DNA from: Roseburia sp. | GTDB taxonomy: Bacteria > Bacillota > Clostridia > Christensenellales > Pumilibacteraceae | Direction: 5' to 3' | Length of the DNA: 64,000 bases | Assembly: GCA_023665905.1 (NCBI GenBank) | Contig: JAMPDA010000001.1 | Span: 124,001-188,000, forward strand | Shown: positions 37,374 to 45,648 of the stretch, piece by piece | How positions within the stretch are numbered: the stretch's first letter is position 1 | Layout: every line of letters starts with the position of its first letter | Program-made: the position numbers and the translations under genes | Notes under the pieces: generated by a model | Told to the model about the DNA's origin: nothing | Seen by the model: only the letters and a program-made list of their open reading frames with translations | Databases searched by the model: none

Positions 37374-37393
37374 ATTGTTTCGAGCAAAAGTAA

Positions 37394-37423
37394 AACCGGC
37401 AGGCAAATACTTGTCGGTTTTTT
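37394..37423 (+). terminator. Terminator 2 after rny
   Basis: AACCGGCA (37394-37401) pairs with TGTCGGTT (37412-37419), one G-T pair, and runs into six T residues (37418-37423). Confidence 0.8.
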
Positions 37424-37487
37424 AGTAGAAAAATAACTATTGTGTCACTGTTTTGTCGATAAATATTTGAATATTTGTTTTTTTTGA

Positions 37488-37517
37488 TTGACAAAATTAA
37501 AATAACAATGTTATAAT
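37488..37517 (+). promoter_or_regulatory. Sigma-A promoter of the tetR gene
   Basis: TTGACA (37488-37493), 18 bp, TATAAT (37512-37517). The ATG of tetR is only 10 bases past the -10 box. Confidence 0.85.
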
Positions 37518-37528
37518 AACAGTGTTAT
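37502..37528 (+). promoter_or_regulatory. Tandem palindromic operator of the TetR regulator
   Basis: Two 13-bp palindromes follow each other with one base between: ATAACA-A-TGTTAT (37502-37514) and ATAACA-G-TGTTAT (37516-37528). They cover the -10 box, the predicted transcription start and the start codon. This is what autorepression by a dimeric TetR protein would need. Confidence 0.75.
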
Positions 37529-38171
37529 GAAAAAGAAGAACGAACTTGCCGTAGATAAAATTTTAGAGTGCGCCAAAGCCGAATTTATGGAAAAAGGCTT
37601 TGAGGGCGCGTCTATGCGCACTATCGCAGATAAAGCAGGGTACACGACAGGTATGCTGTATGCGAGATTTGCGGATAAGAGCCGACTTTTTAAGGAACTC
37701 GTGGGCGATGCGGCTGATAAACTTTTTAATTATTATGCCGGCATACAGGACGAGTTTGCGTCATATTCCGCAGAAAAACAGAAAGACGAAATGCACAGTT
37801 ACGTTGACAGTAAAATGGACGTAATGATCGATATTGTATATGACAATTTCGACGCTTTCAAGCTCATTATCTGCAAGAGCGCGGGGAGCGGCTACGAATA
37901 CTATGTCGATAAAATGATTGATATTGAAACGGAAAATACGCACAGGTTCATAAAACAACTGAACGAAGCAGGTATCAAGATAAACGAAGTGCGCGCGGAT
38001 TTGGCGCATATACTCGCAAGCGCAATGTTTAACGGTATATTCGAGGTAGTATCTCACGACTTGTCGAGAGATGACGCAAGATATTACATCAAACAGTTGC
38101 AAGACTTTTTCAATGCCGGTTGGGATCGATTGCTCGGTTTTCCGTCGGATTGGCAAAGTTCGCTGAAATAA
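37527..38171 (+). CDS. TetR family transcriptional regulator
   Basis: A 214-residue regulator. The N-terminal helix-turn-helix spans about residues 8-55, with KILECAKAEFMEKGFEGAS and RTIADKAGYTTGMLYARFADKSRLF. The rest is a helical ligand-binding domain with no recognisable subfamily. It lies directly upstream of two ABC transporter genes, the usual place for a local drug or metabolite sensor. No Shine-Dalgarno precedes the ATG. Base composition is more AT-rich than neighbouring blocks, like the transporters, which suggests the three genes moved together. Confidence 0.9.
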   Translation: MKKKNELAVDKILECAKAEFMEKGFEGASMRTIADKAGYTTGMLYARFADKSRLFKELVGDAADKLFNYYAGIQDEFASYSAEKQKDEMHSYVDSKMDVMIDIVYDNFDAFKLIICKSAGSGYEYYVDKMIDIETENTHRFIKQLNEAGIKINEVRADLAHILASAMFNGIFEVVSHDLSRDDARYYIKQLQDFFNAGWDRLLGFPSDWQSSLK

Positions 38172-38177
38172 GGTTAT

Positions 38178-38203
38178 AAGAGATCGTAGTAATCTCTTTT
38201 TTT
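38178..38203 (+). terminator. Terminator after tetR
   Basis: AAGAGAT (38178-38184) pairs with ATCTCTT (38192-38198) and leads into seven T residues. Confidence 0.85.
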
Positions 38204-38212
38204 ACGGACACG

Positions 38213-38230
38213 AGTTAGCCATTGCTAACT
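38213..38230 (+). promoter_or_regulatory. Palindrome before the ABC transporter pair
   Basis: AGTTAGC (38213-38219), CATT, GCTAACT (38224-38230). It differs from the TetR-type palindromes upstream, and I see no clear -35/-10 pair around it. It may be an operator for a separate promoter or an attenuating hairpin. Confidence 0.4.
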
Positions 38231-38262
38231 AAAATATAACATATATGGAGGTTTCAAACCGA

Positions 38263-40038
38263 ATGAAAAAGAAACGAAGCAACTTGTCCGAGCTTATGCA
38301 ATTTGCGGGCAAACATAAAATTCTTACATATGCGTCGTGGGCGCTGTCTGTAATAAGCGCAGCGCTTGCGCTTATTCCGTTCGTGTATATCTTCTTTATC
38401 ATAAAGGAAGTTATAGAAGTTGCGCCCGATTTTTCGCAAGCAACGCGTATCGTGTTTAATGGTTGGATGGCTGTCATATTTGCGGTGGCGTCGATTCTCG
38501 TTTATATCGCAGGGCTTATGTGTTCGCACCTGTCGGCGTTCCGTATAGCAAATAATATGAGAAAGAAAATGCTGACGCACATTGCCGAACTGCCGCTCGG
38601 ATTTATCGGAGAACAGGGGAGCGGAAAGATACGCCGTATAATAAACGACAGCGGCAAGGCTACCGAAACGTACCTTGCGCACCAACTGCCCGATATGGCA
38701 GGCGCGATCGCAACCCCTATCGGAATGATAGTAATGCTGTTTTTATTCGATTGGCGTTTCGGACTGATAAGTCTTGTGCCCGTCGTTTTGGGTTTTTTAT
38801 GTATGTTCAAAATGATAGGTCCGAAAATGGCGTCGGACTTAAAACTGTATAACGATGCGCTCGGCTGTATGAATAATCAAGCGGTGGAGTACGTCCGCGG
38901 CATTCCTGTGGTCAAGACGTTCGGGCAGACGGTACACTCGTTTAAAAAATTTCAGGGCAGTATAGATAACTATTACAAGTATTGTATCTCTTATACAAAG
39001 CGTTGCCGTATGCCTATGCTGTTCTGCACGATGTTTATTAACAGCGCGTTTGCGTTCCTTATCGCGCTTGCTTTAATACTTGCACAAGTCGGCGGAATAA
39101 GCGAAATACTTTTGAATTTTATTTTCTATGTTATCTTTACTCCTGTTATCGCTACGGTTCTTACCAAAGTTATGTATATGAGCGAAAACGGAATGATAGT
39201 CTCGGACGCACTCGGGCGTGTTCATTCCATACTCGATATGAAGCCGTTGCCCGAATCTGCTACACCCGAAGAACCGCAAGACAATTCCGTTGAGTTTTCG
39301 GGTGTTACTTTCCGCTATTCAAACGCACAAACGGACGCCCTTTCTAACGTATCATTTAAGGTAAATTCGGGCGAAACGGTTGCTTTCGTAGGACCGAGCG
39401 GCGGAGGTAAAACGACGGTTGCGGGACTGATTTCAAGGTTTTGGGACGTACGCGAGGGTGCGGTCAAAATCGGCGGCGTAAACGTGAAAGATATAAAGCG
39501 CGAAGAACTTAATAATATCGTGTCTTATGTGTTTCAAGACAGCAGACTTATTAAAGCTTCCATTTTCGAAAACGTAAGATTGGGAAATTCACGCGCAAGC
39601 GAATTCGAAGTGAAAGCAGCGTTACATAAAGCGCAGTGCGACGATATAATTGCAAAACTGCCAGACGGAATAAATACGGTCATAGGAACGAAAGGCGTGT
39701 ACCTATCGGGCGGCGAACAGCAGAGAATAGCCATAGCCCGCGTTATGCTGAAAAACGCGCCCATTGTCGTACTTGACGAAGCGACGGCGTTTGCCGATCC
39801 CGAAAACGAAGCGCTCGTGCAGAAAGCATTTGAAGAACTGTCGAAAGACAAGACGGTCATTATGATAGCGCACAGGCTTACGACCGTAAAAAATGCCGAC
39901 AAGATATTCGTTCTCAAAGAGGGACGAATCGAAGAATACGGCAGACATACCGAACTCATGGAAAGCAATGGACTGTACGCAAAAATGTGGAAAGATTATC
40001 GGACGTCTATTTCTTGGAAAGTCGGAGGTGCAAAATGA
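38263..40038 (+). CDS. ABC transporter, fused membrane and ATPase domains (subunit 1)
   Basis: A 591-residue half-transporter. Six membrane helices occupy about residues 25-320. The nucleotide-binding domain has Walker A GPSGGGKTT, signature LSGGEQQR, Walker B IVVLDEA and H-loop IAHRLTTV. The D-loop reads ATAFADPENE where SLD is usual, a feature also seen in YbtP/IrtA-like transporters. Start ATG 38263 is 11 bases after GGAGG; ATG 38245 overlaps that site. It is coupled to subunit 2 by an ATGA overlap, pointing to a heterodimer. Substrate unknown (drug export or siderophore uptake are both possible). Confidence 0.9.
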   Translation: MKKKRSNLSELMQFAGKHKILTYASWALSVISAALALIPFVYIFFIIKEVIEVAPDFSQATRIVFNGWMAVIFAVASILVYIAGLMCSHLSAFRIANNMRKKMLTHIAELPLGFIGEQGSGKIRRIINDSGKATETYLAHQLPDMAGAIATPIGMIVMLFLFDWRFGLISLVPVVLGFLCMFKMIGPKMASDLKLYNDALGCMNNQAVEYVRGIPVVKTFGQTVHSFKKFQGSIDNYYKYCISYTKRCRMPMLFCTMFINSAFAFLIALALILAQVGGISEILLNFIFYVIFTPVIATVLTKVMYMSENGMIVSDALGRVHSILDMKPLPESATPEEPQDNSVEFSGVTFRYSNAQTDALSNVSFKVNSGETVAFVGPSGGGKTTVAGLISRFWDVREGAVKIGGVNVKDIKREELNNIVSYVFQDSRLIKASIFENVRLGNSRASEFEVKAALHKAQCDDIIAKLPDGINTVIGTKGVYLSGGEQQRIAIARVMLKNAPIVVLDEATAFADPENEALVQKAFEELSKDKTVIMIAHRLTTVKNADKIFVLKEGRIEEYGRHTELMESNGLYAKMWKDYRTSISWKVGGAK

Positions 40039-41756
40039 TAAAAGCGATTATGAAAAAATTTGCGCTTTCCCGTAACGGTGCAAAAGGCTTTATATGGGCG
40101 GTAGCGGCTTGCGTTGTGCAAGACCTAATGCTTATGTTGCCCGTAAGTTTATTGTACTTTCTCGTAAACGATTTTATTGACGGAACAATCCCTACGGCAC
40201 ACTACTATTTGTACGGTTTCGGTGCACTCGGCGCATTGCTGCTTATCTTCTTTGCGGCGTGGTGGCAGTATAACGCAACTTACTTTACTACCTATAAAGA
40301 ATCGGGCGTTCGCCGTATTCGCCTTGCCGAAAAGTTGAGAAAACTGCCACTGTCATTCTTCGGGAAAAAGGACTTGTCTGATTTGACGAATACCGTTATG
40401 GGCGATTGCGCTACTGTTGAGCAAATGATGTCGCATTATGTTCCGCAGTTCTACGGCTCGATTGTTTCTACTTGTATTATTGCGGTAAGTTTGTTTGCGT
40501 TCGATTGGCGTATGGCGTTTGCGGCGCTATGGGTATTGCCCGTTGCGCTTTTGATCGTCGGCGTATCGAAGAAAGTACAAAATCATTTCAGTAGGTTACA
40601 GTCGCAAGCGGAAATTGCGGTCGAGGACGGCGTACAGGAAGATTTGGAAACTATCCGCGATTTAAAATCAAATAACGCTGAAAAGAAATATTTGGACGGA
40701 TTATTCAAAAAGATAGATAAAGCGGAAGGTCGGCATATAAAAAGCGAACTCGGCACGGCTATGTTCGTCGTGCCTGCACAGATGATACTAAAACTTGGCA
40801 TAGCGACTGTTGCCCTTGTAGGCGGTATACTTTTAATAAACGGAACACTATCCTTAATTACGTTCTTTATGTTCTTGCTTGTAGTGTCGCGCATTTACGA
40901 GCCTATGTCCGGCTCGCTCATAAATCTTGCGGCAATGAACTCTTTGCAGATTAACATAGACAGAATGAATGAAATGGAAAATACCGAAGAACTTGACGGC
41001 GGTACGGAGTTTGATCCGGACGGCTATGATATTGAATTTAAGGACGTAGGCTTTTCGTATAACGAGAACGGCGAAACGGTTTTGGACGGCGTGTCGTTTA
41101 CGGCAAAGCAAGGCGAAGTTACCGCGCTTATAGGCGAAAGCGGCGGCGGTAAATCTACAGTAGCAAAACTTGCGGCAAGATTTTGGGACGTAAACAGCGG
41201 AACGGTTACTGTCGGCGGAGTGGACGTAAAAACGGTCGATCCCGAAGTACTCTTAAAGGCTTATTCTATCGTGTTCCAGGACGTTACGCTTTTCAATGAT
41301 ACGGTTATGGAAAATATCCGCATAGGCAAGAAGGGCGCAAGCGACGAAGAAGTTTTACGCGTGGCGAAAGAAGCGCAATGCGATGATTGTGTTAGTAGGT
41401 TGCCGCAGGGATATGATACGGTTATAGGCGAAAACGGCGCTATGTTGTCGGGCGGCGAACGTCAGAGGATTTCGATAGCGCGTGCTATGCTCAAAGATGC
41501 GCCTATCGTCATAATGGACGAAGCGACAGCGTCGCTCGACGCCGAAAACGAAACGGAAGTTCAAACGGCGCTGTCGGCTCTTATTAAGAATAAAACCGTG
41601 CTTATAATCGCGCACCGCATGAGAACGGTTGACGGCGCCGAAAAAATCGTCGTATTGCAAGGCGGAAAAGTTGCCGAGCAAGGAACTCCCAAGCAACTTA
41701 AAGCAAATGGCGGCATATATGCTCATATGTCCGAATTGCAAGGGCAGAACGTGTAA
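40035..41756 (+). CDS. ABC transporter, fused membrane and ATPase domains (subunit 2)
   Basis: A 573-residue partner of subunit 1. Six helices lie within about residues 15-310. The ATPase domain has Walker A GESGGGKST, signature LSGGERQR, Walker B IVIMDEA, a normal D-loop SLDAENE and H-loop IAHRMRTV. GGAGG lies at 40024-40028. Both subunits appear able to bind and hydrolyse ATP. The two genes and tetR share lower GC than the surrounding core genes. Confidence 0.9.
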   Translation: MIKAIMKKFALSRNGAKGFIWAVAACVVQDLMLMLPVSLLYFLVNDFIDGTIPTAHYYLYGFGALGALLLIFFAAWWQYNATYFTTYKESGVRRIRLAEKLRKLPLSFFGKKDLSDLTNTVMGDCATVEQMMSHYVPQFYGSIVSTCIIAVSLFAFDWRMAFAALWVLPVALLIVGVSKKVQNHFSRLQSQAEIAVEDGVQEDLETIRDLKSNNAEKKYLDGLFKKIDKAEGRHIKSELGTAMFVVPAQMILKLGIATVALVGGILLINGTLSLITFFMFLLVVSRIYEPMSGSLINLAAMNSLQINIDRMNEMENTEELDGGTEFDPDGYDIEFKDVGFSYNENGETVLDGVSFTAKQGEVTALIGESGGGKSTVAKLAARFWDVNSGTVTVGGVDVKTVDPEVLLKAYSIVFQDVTLFNDTVMENIRIGKKGASDEEVLRVAKEAQCDDCVSRLPQGYDTVIGENGAMLSGGERQRISIARAMLKDAPIVIMDEATASLDAENETEVQTALSALIKNKTVLIIAHRMRTVDGAEKIVVLQGGKVAEQGTPKQLKANGGIYAHMSELQGQNV

Positions 41757-41822
41757 CAGTTAAGTTAATATACGGAAAATTTATTTGCCCGATCGTTCCG
41801 ACATGGCGACAGTCGGGCGGCA

Positions 41823-41857
41823 AAATAGTCAAAATCTACGGATTTCGGCTATTTTTT
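41823..41857 (+). terminator. Terminator after the ABC transporter pair
   Basis: AAATAGTC (41823-41830) and AAATC (41832-41836) pair with GATTT (41841-41845) and GGCTATTT (41847-41854) across one mismatch, with a TACG loop and a T run. A further GCCCGA/TCGGGC stem lies just upstream (41787-41818). The rest of 41757-41961 shows no gene. Confidence 0.75.
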
Positions 41858-41961
41858 ATGTTTGTAATTATGCATTAGTTTTCGAGCGGATTTTTTTTTA
41901 TTCGGCAGATGCAGACAAAATGCTACAGTTTGCATTTGTTAATATTATGTCGGAGATCGAA

Positions 41962-42270
41962 ATGAAGATAGAACATTGCAAAAACGGCGGCGAGCTGCAT
42001 ATCAAGCTGTGCGGCGAGTTGGACGAGCGGTTTAGCTCGTACGTAAGGCTTACGTTAGACGGCTTGATCGACGATCAAACGGTCAAAAAGGTCTATATTG
42101 ACATGTCGGATCTCGCATTTATGGACTCTACGGGCATTGGAGTGCTTATCGGCAGGTATAAACGGCTTAAGCCGCGCGGCGTGCCGATATATCTGCAAGC
42201 GCCGACGCCGACGGTGGACAGGGTGCTTGCGCTTTCCGGCATTTACGACATTATGATCAAGGCAGGTTGA
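41962..42270 (+). CDS. spoIIAA: Anti-sigma F factor antagonist SpoIIAA
   Basis: A 102-residue STAS-domain protein. The phosphorylation site is the Ser in FMDSTGIGVLIGRY, the usual DS-T/S-G motif. When dephosphorylated by SpoIIE it binds SpoIIAB and frees sigma F in the forespore. ATG 41962 is six bases after GGAG; longer frames start in AT-rich leader. It opens the spoIIAA-spoIIAB-sigF operon. I could not find a convincing sigma-H promoter. Confidence 0.93.
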   Translation: MKIEHCKNGGELHIKLCGELDERFSSYVRLTLDGLIDDQTVKKVYIDMSDLAFMDSTGIGVLIGRYKRLKPRGVPIYLQAPTPTVDRVLALSGIYDIMIKAG

Positions 42271-42272
42271 GT

Positions 42273-42728
42273 ATGAAAAACGTAATGAAGTTGAAGTTCA
42301 GCGCTTTATCCGAAAACGAAGCGTTTGCTCGCAATGCGGTCGCGGCGTTTTGCGTCGGGCTCGATCCGACGATAGATCAGATAAACGACATAAAAACGGC
42401 TGTATCGGAAGCGGTGACAAACAGTATAGTGCATGCATACGCACCCAATTCGCAGGATAACTTCGTGGAAATAGAAACGGAGATCGAGGACGATACCGTA
42501 CATATTGTCATTTCCGACAACGGCGTGGGTATAGAGGATATAGAACGCGCAATGCAGCCGTTCTACACCACCAAGCCGGAGCAGGAGCGCAGCGGTATGG
42601 GCTTTACCGTTATGGAGTCATTTACGGACAAACTGACGGTAGAAAAGAACACGCCGACGGGAACGATCGTATCAATGACAAAATCGATACGGGGTGCGGA
42701 TTGGAAAAAGAAGAAACACTCAATTTGA
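42273..42728 (+). CDS. spoIIAB: Anti-sigma F factor / serine kinase SpoIIAB
   Basis: A 151-residue GHKL-fold kinase. The N box is EAVTNSIVHAY, the G1 box DNGVGI, and the G2 box RSGMGFTVMESF. It binds and inhibits sigma F and phosphorylates SpoIIAA. ATG 42273 follows a GCAGG site and lies two bases after the spoIIAA stop. Its 3' end overlaps sigF by 28 bases, which is longer than in Bacillus. Confidence 0.94.
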   Translation: MKNVMKLKFSALSENEAFARNAVAAFCVGLDPTIDQINDIKTAVSEAVTNSIVHAYAPNSQDNFVEIETEIEDDTVHIVISDNGVGIEDIERAMQPFYTTKPEQERSGMGFTVMESFTDKLTVEKNTPTGTIVSMTKSIRGADWKKKKHSI

Positions 42729-43420
42729 TAGCTTCCGCGCAGAGCGGCGATAAAGCGGCGAGCGAGGAGCTTTTAGTCAAAAATTCACCGCTTATCAAGT
42801 CGGTGATACGTCGATATAAAAACAAGGGCGTGGAATACGACGATCTTTATCAGCTCGGCTGTGTGGGCTTTATAAAGGCGGTTAAAAACTTTTCCGCCGA
42901 GTACGACGTGCGTTTTTCCACTTACGCCGTTCCCATGATAGCAGGCGAAGTAAAGAGGTTTTTACGCGACGACGGGCCTATAAAAGTTTCTCGCGGCACA
43001 AAGACCACGGCGATAAAGATAGCGCGATTTATCGAAGGATATAAGCACGAAAACAACGAGTCGCCGACGATCGACACCATTGCAAAAGCTTTCGGTTTAG
43101 AGCCGCAAGAAACCGTATTTATTATGGATTCGGGCAAGTATCCGGTGTCGCTCTACGACAAGGCCGACGACGACAGCTCGCGCATGCTTTTGGATAAGCT
43201 CCAATCTTCCGAGAACGAAGACGAAAAGCTCGATAAAATGATACTTAAGCAAATTATTTCTACGCTTGCGCCGCGCGAAAAAAAGATAATACTGTTGCGG
43301 TATTTCGCCGATAAAACCCAATCCGAAGTAGCGCGCGTAATGCACGTTTCTCAAGTGCAGATATCGAGGTTGGAAAGCAAAATACTGTGTAAAATACGTT
43401 CCGAATACGGAGATATTTAG
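42701..43420 (+). CDS. sigF: RNA polymerase sigma-F factor
   Basis: A 239-residue sigma-70 family protein. Region 2 has YDDLYQLGCVGFIKAVKNF and RFSTYAVPMIAGEVKRFLRD; region 3 follows; region 4 ends with the helix-turn-helix TQSEVARVMHVSQVQISRLE. Sigma F and sigma G are close relatives; position directly after spoIIAA-spoIIAB identifies it as sigma F, the first forespore-specific sigma. Start is TTG 42701 with GGGG upstream. It lies directly upstream of the spoVA genes, as in many Clostridia. Confidence 0.92.
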   Translation: MEKEETLNLIASAQSGDKAASEELLVKNSPLIKSVIRRYKNKGVEYDDLYQLGCVGFIKAVKNFSAEYDVRFSTYAVPMIAGEVKRFLRDDGPIKVSRGTKTTAIKIARFIEGYKHENNESPTIDTIAKAFGLEPQETVFIMDSGKYPVSLYDKADDDSSRMLLDKLQSSENEDEKLDKMILKQIISTLAPREKKIILLRYFADKTQSEVARVMHVSQVQISRLESKILCKIRSEYGDI

Positions 43421-43463
43421 CCGCAATATTAATATGTGCGGCAATTTGTTTTGTGTAAAAAGC

Positions 43464-43486
43464 GGGTATACAATACCTAATTTATT
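43464..43486 (+). repeat. Remnant end of the dispersed repeat, copy 3
   Basis: GGGTATACAATACCTAAT followed by TTATT matches the right end of the repeat at 20224-20243 apart from a few bases. Only this end remains here, downstream of sigF. It may be a decayed copy. Confidence 0.5.
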
Positions 43487-43493
43487 TGTTTTA

Positions 43494-43524
43494 TGAATAA
43501 TACGCCGTGCCATTCGGCAAATTA
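43494..43524 (+). promoter_or_regulatory. Candidate sigma-G promoter of spoVA, inside a palindrome
   Basis: TGAATA (43494-43499), 18 bp, CAAATTA (43518-43524). The -35 is exact for sigma G, and the -10 matches five of seven bases of CATACTA. The elements lie within an inverted repeat, ATGAATAAT (43493-43501) and ATTATTCAT (43521-43529), with GCCG/CGGC inside. spoVA is a sigma-G regulon member in Bacillus. Confidence 0.5.
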
Positions 43525-43529
43525 TTCAT

Positions 43530-43625
43530 ATGGAAAAGGCAAAGGATCCAAAAATAGGCGAAGGATTATGCACGGTTACCGAGCGCGAGCAAATGGTAAA
43601 ACAGGTGAGATCCCGTCACAAATAA
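43530..43625 (+). CDS. Small open reading frame, 31 aa, upstream of spoVAC
   Basis: ATG at 43530 opens a 31-codon frame encoding a polar, basic peptide (MEKAKDPKIGEGLCTVTERE, then QMVKQVRSRHK). It begins right after the palindrome and six bases past the candidate -10 box, without a Shine-Dalgarno, and ends 19 bases before spoVAC. It could be a forespore peptide translated from a leaderless mRNA or chance. I do not recognise it. Confidence 0.3.
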   Translation: MEKAKDPKIGEGLCTVTEREQMVKQVRSRHK

Positions 43626-43644
43626 TGCGTAGAGGTGTGTTTAG

Positions 43645-44118
43645 ATGGCTGACAAAATGAGCGCAGTTCAAGAGCGCAATAACGCTTACAATCAATATGT
43701 CGAAACCGTAACGCCGAAAACGAGTATTCCGAAGGCGCTTTGGCACAGCTTTGCCGTCGGCGGCATAACTTGCGTCATCGGACAGGCAATAGGCGATATT
43801 ACCGCCATTATTGCGCCGTCGCTGTCCAAGGATATGATATCGAATATCACTTCGATGATATTAGTAACGGTGGCTATTCTGTTTACGGGCCTCGGCTTTT
43901 TCGATGTGATCGCGCGCCAGGGCGGCGCGGGCTCGTTTTTGCCGATAACGGGGTTTGCCAATGCCATGGCGAGCGCGTCCATGGAGTTTAAAACCGAAGG
44001 ATTGATTTTCGGGACGAGCGTTAAGATGTTTACGGTAGTCGGGCCTGTTGTAGTCAACGGCGTGGTGTGGTCAACACTTGCGGGACTAATTAATCTTTTG
44101 ATTTTGGGAATGTATTGA
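43645..44118 (+). CDS. spoVAC: Stage V sporulation protein AC
   Basis: A 157-residue membrane protein with four hydrophobic segments. The typical SpoVAC stretch GLGFFDVIARQGGAGSFLPI, then TGFANAMASASMEFK, is clear. SpoVAC forms a mechanosensitive channel in the inner membrane of the forespore and spore for dipicolinate movement. An AGAGG site lies eight bases before the ATG. The gene runs directly into spoVAD. Confidence 0.95.
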   Translation: MADKMSAVQERNNAYNQYVETVTPKTSIPKALWHSFAVGGITCVIGQAIGDITAIIAPSLSKDMISNITSMILVTVAILFTGLGFFDVIARQGGAGSFLPITGFANAMASASMEFKTEGLIFGTSVKMFTVVGPVVVNGVVWSTLAGLINLLILGMY

Positions 44119-44119
44119 T

Positions 44120-45229
44120 ATGGCGCTTTTCAAAAATATAAAACGCAGTAAGCCGGAATCGTCGTCGCTGTTCAATGCGTCGCTCTTTCCGCCGCCGACA
44201 GAATTATCGCCGCGGCCGAGAGTAATGCGGTTTTATAATACTCCGCGCATAATCGGAAGAATGAGCGTGGTCGGCGAAAAGGAATCGAAAGGCCCTGTCG
44301 GCATGTATTTCGCTCAGTGCGAAACGGACGATAAAATGGGCGAAAAGACGTTCGAGCGCGCCGAAATAAGAATGTTCGATACCGCCGTGCGCGGCGCTGT
44401 GCGCAACGCAAAGCTCGAGATAGACGATATCGACATGATGATATCGGGCGATCTGCTCAATCAGATGACTACATCGAGCTATGCGGCTCGGGATATAGGC
44501 GTGCCGCACGTCGGCATTTACGGCGCATGCTCGACCATGACGGAAGGGCTGATGCTTGCCGCCGCTATGGTGGATGGCGGATACTTTTCCAACGTGCTGT
44601 GCGCCGCGTCCAGCCATTTCGCCACCGCGGAGCGACAGTTTCGTTATCCGCTCGAATACGGCTGTCAGCGTCCGCCGTACGCACAGTGGACGGTTACGGG
44701 CGCAGGCGCATCCGTCGTGGGCAAAAACACGAAAGAAACGGAGCGTTTTCCCAAGATAGTAATGGCGATCCCGGGTATAATAACCGATTTCGGAACAAAC
44801 GATCTAAACAACATGGGCGCGGCGATGGCTCCTGCGGCTATGGACACCATGTTTACGCTGTTCACGCAGAGCGGCTATACCGAAAAAGACTTCGACCTTA
44901 TCGTAACGGGCGACCTCGGCAAACTCGGTTCCGACATATTGCGGTTTTTAATGCAAAAGCGTGGGATACGGCTCGGACAGAACTATATCGACTGCGGCAA
45001 CATGATATACGACGTCGATCAAAAGTGCTATCAGGGCGGAAGCGGCTGCGCTTGCTCTGCGACGATATTCAATTCGTTCATAATGGAAAAACTGACGAGC
45101 GGCGAGTACAAGCGCATAGCATACCTGGCTACGGGCGCGCTTATGAGCACTCAAAGCTGTTATCAGGGCGAAACCATACCGTGCATATCGCACGCCGTTG
45201 TGGTGGAAAGCCCGTTCGGAGGAGAATAG
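44120..45229 (+). CDS. spoVAD: Stage V sporulation protein AD
   Basis: A 369-residue protein with a thiolase-like fold. It binds dipicolinic acid in spores. Recognisable parts are GPVGMYFAQCETDDKMGEKTF, here noted in two overlapping pieces, DIGVPHVGIYGACSTMTEG with the thiolase-like Cys, SSHFATAERQFRYPLEYG, and GGSGCACSA near the C-terminus. Only one base separates it from spoVAC. Confidence 0.95.
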   Translation: MALFKNIKRSKPESSSLFNASLFPPPTELSPRPRVMRFYNTPRIIGRMSVVGEKESKGPVGMYFAQCETDDKMGEKTFERAEIRMFDTAVRGAVRNAKLEIDDIDMMISGDLLNQMTTSSYAARDIGVPHVGIYGACSTMTEGLMLAAAMVDGGYFSNVLCAASSHFATAERQFRYPLEYGCQRPPYAQWTVTGAGASVVGKNTKETERFPKIVMAIPGIITDFGTNDLNNMGAAMAPAAMDTMFTLFTQSGYTEKDFDLIVTGDLGKLGSDILRFLMQKRGIRLGQNYIDCGNMIYDVDQKCYQGGSGCACSATIFNSFIMEKLTSGEYKRIAYLATGALMSTQSCYQGETIPCISHAVVVESPFGGE

Positions 45230-45231
45230 TG

Positions 45232-45606
45232 ATGGAAATTTGGAAGAACATAGCGACATACTTGATAGTGTTCGCCGTAGGCGGATCGCTGTGCGCAATA
45301 GCGGAGCTCTTAATAGTGCGCACAAAACTGACGCCGGCGCGTATTTTGGTGATATTTTTGATCGCAGGCATAATACTCGAAGGCGTAGGCGTGTACAAGT
45401 ATATTTACGATGTGTGCCAAGCCGGTATCGCGGTGCCTATAGTCGGCTTCGGCGCGTCGCTCGCAAAAGGCTCTATAGAAATGGCGCGCAGTGTCGGATT
45501 TTTGGGCGCGTTTGCAGGAGGGCTTGTCCGCACGGCTTACGGAATAGGTATAGCGATAGTGATGAGCTATGTCGTAACGCTGCTGTTCAATCCGAGAACT
45601 AAGTGA
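45232..45606 (+). CDS. spoVAE: Stage V sporulation protein AE
   Basis: A 124-residue membrane protein with about four helices. The family stretch VPIVGFGASLAKGSIEMAR and GFLGAFAGGLVRTAYGIGIA is present. With SpoVAC and SpoVAD it makes the minimal SpoVA transporter seen in Clostridia. ATG 45232 follows a GGAGGAG site; a longer frame running back to 44527 is an artefact read through spoVAD. Confidence 0.94.
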   Translation: MEIWKNIATYLIVFAVGGSLCAIAELLIVRTKLTPARILVIFLIAGIILEGVGVYKYIYDVCQAGIAVPIVGFGASLAKGSIEMARSVGFLGAFAGGLVRTAYGIGIAIVMSYVVTLLFNPRTK

Positions 45607-45648
45607 CATAAATGTATCTTTTTGCGATGCGTCGGCATATATATCTAT

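Noticed and set aside
41757..41961. Sigma-H promoter for spoIIAA
   Set aside because: I searched the leader for AGGA...GAAT spacing and found nothing convincing.
44527..45606. Long 359-codon frame ending with SpoVAE
   Set aside because: Its first 235 codons are spoVAD read in another frame; the SpoVAE protein starts at ATG 45232 with a good ribosome-binding site.
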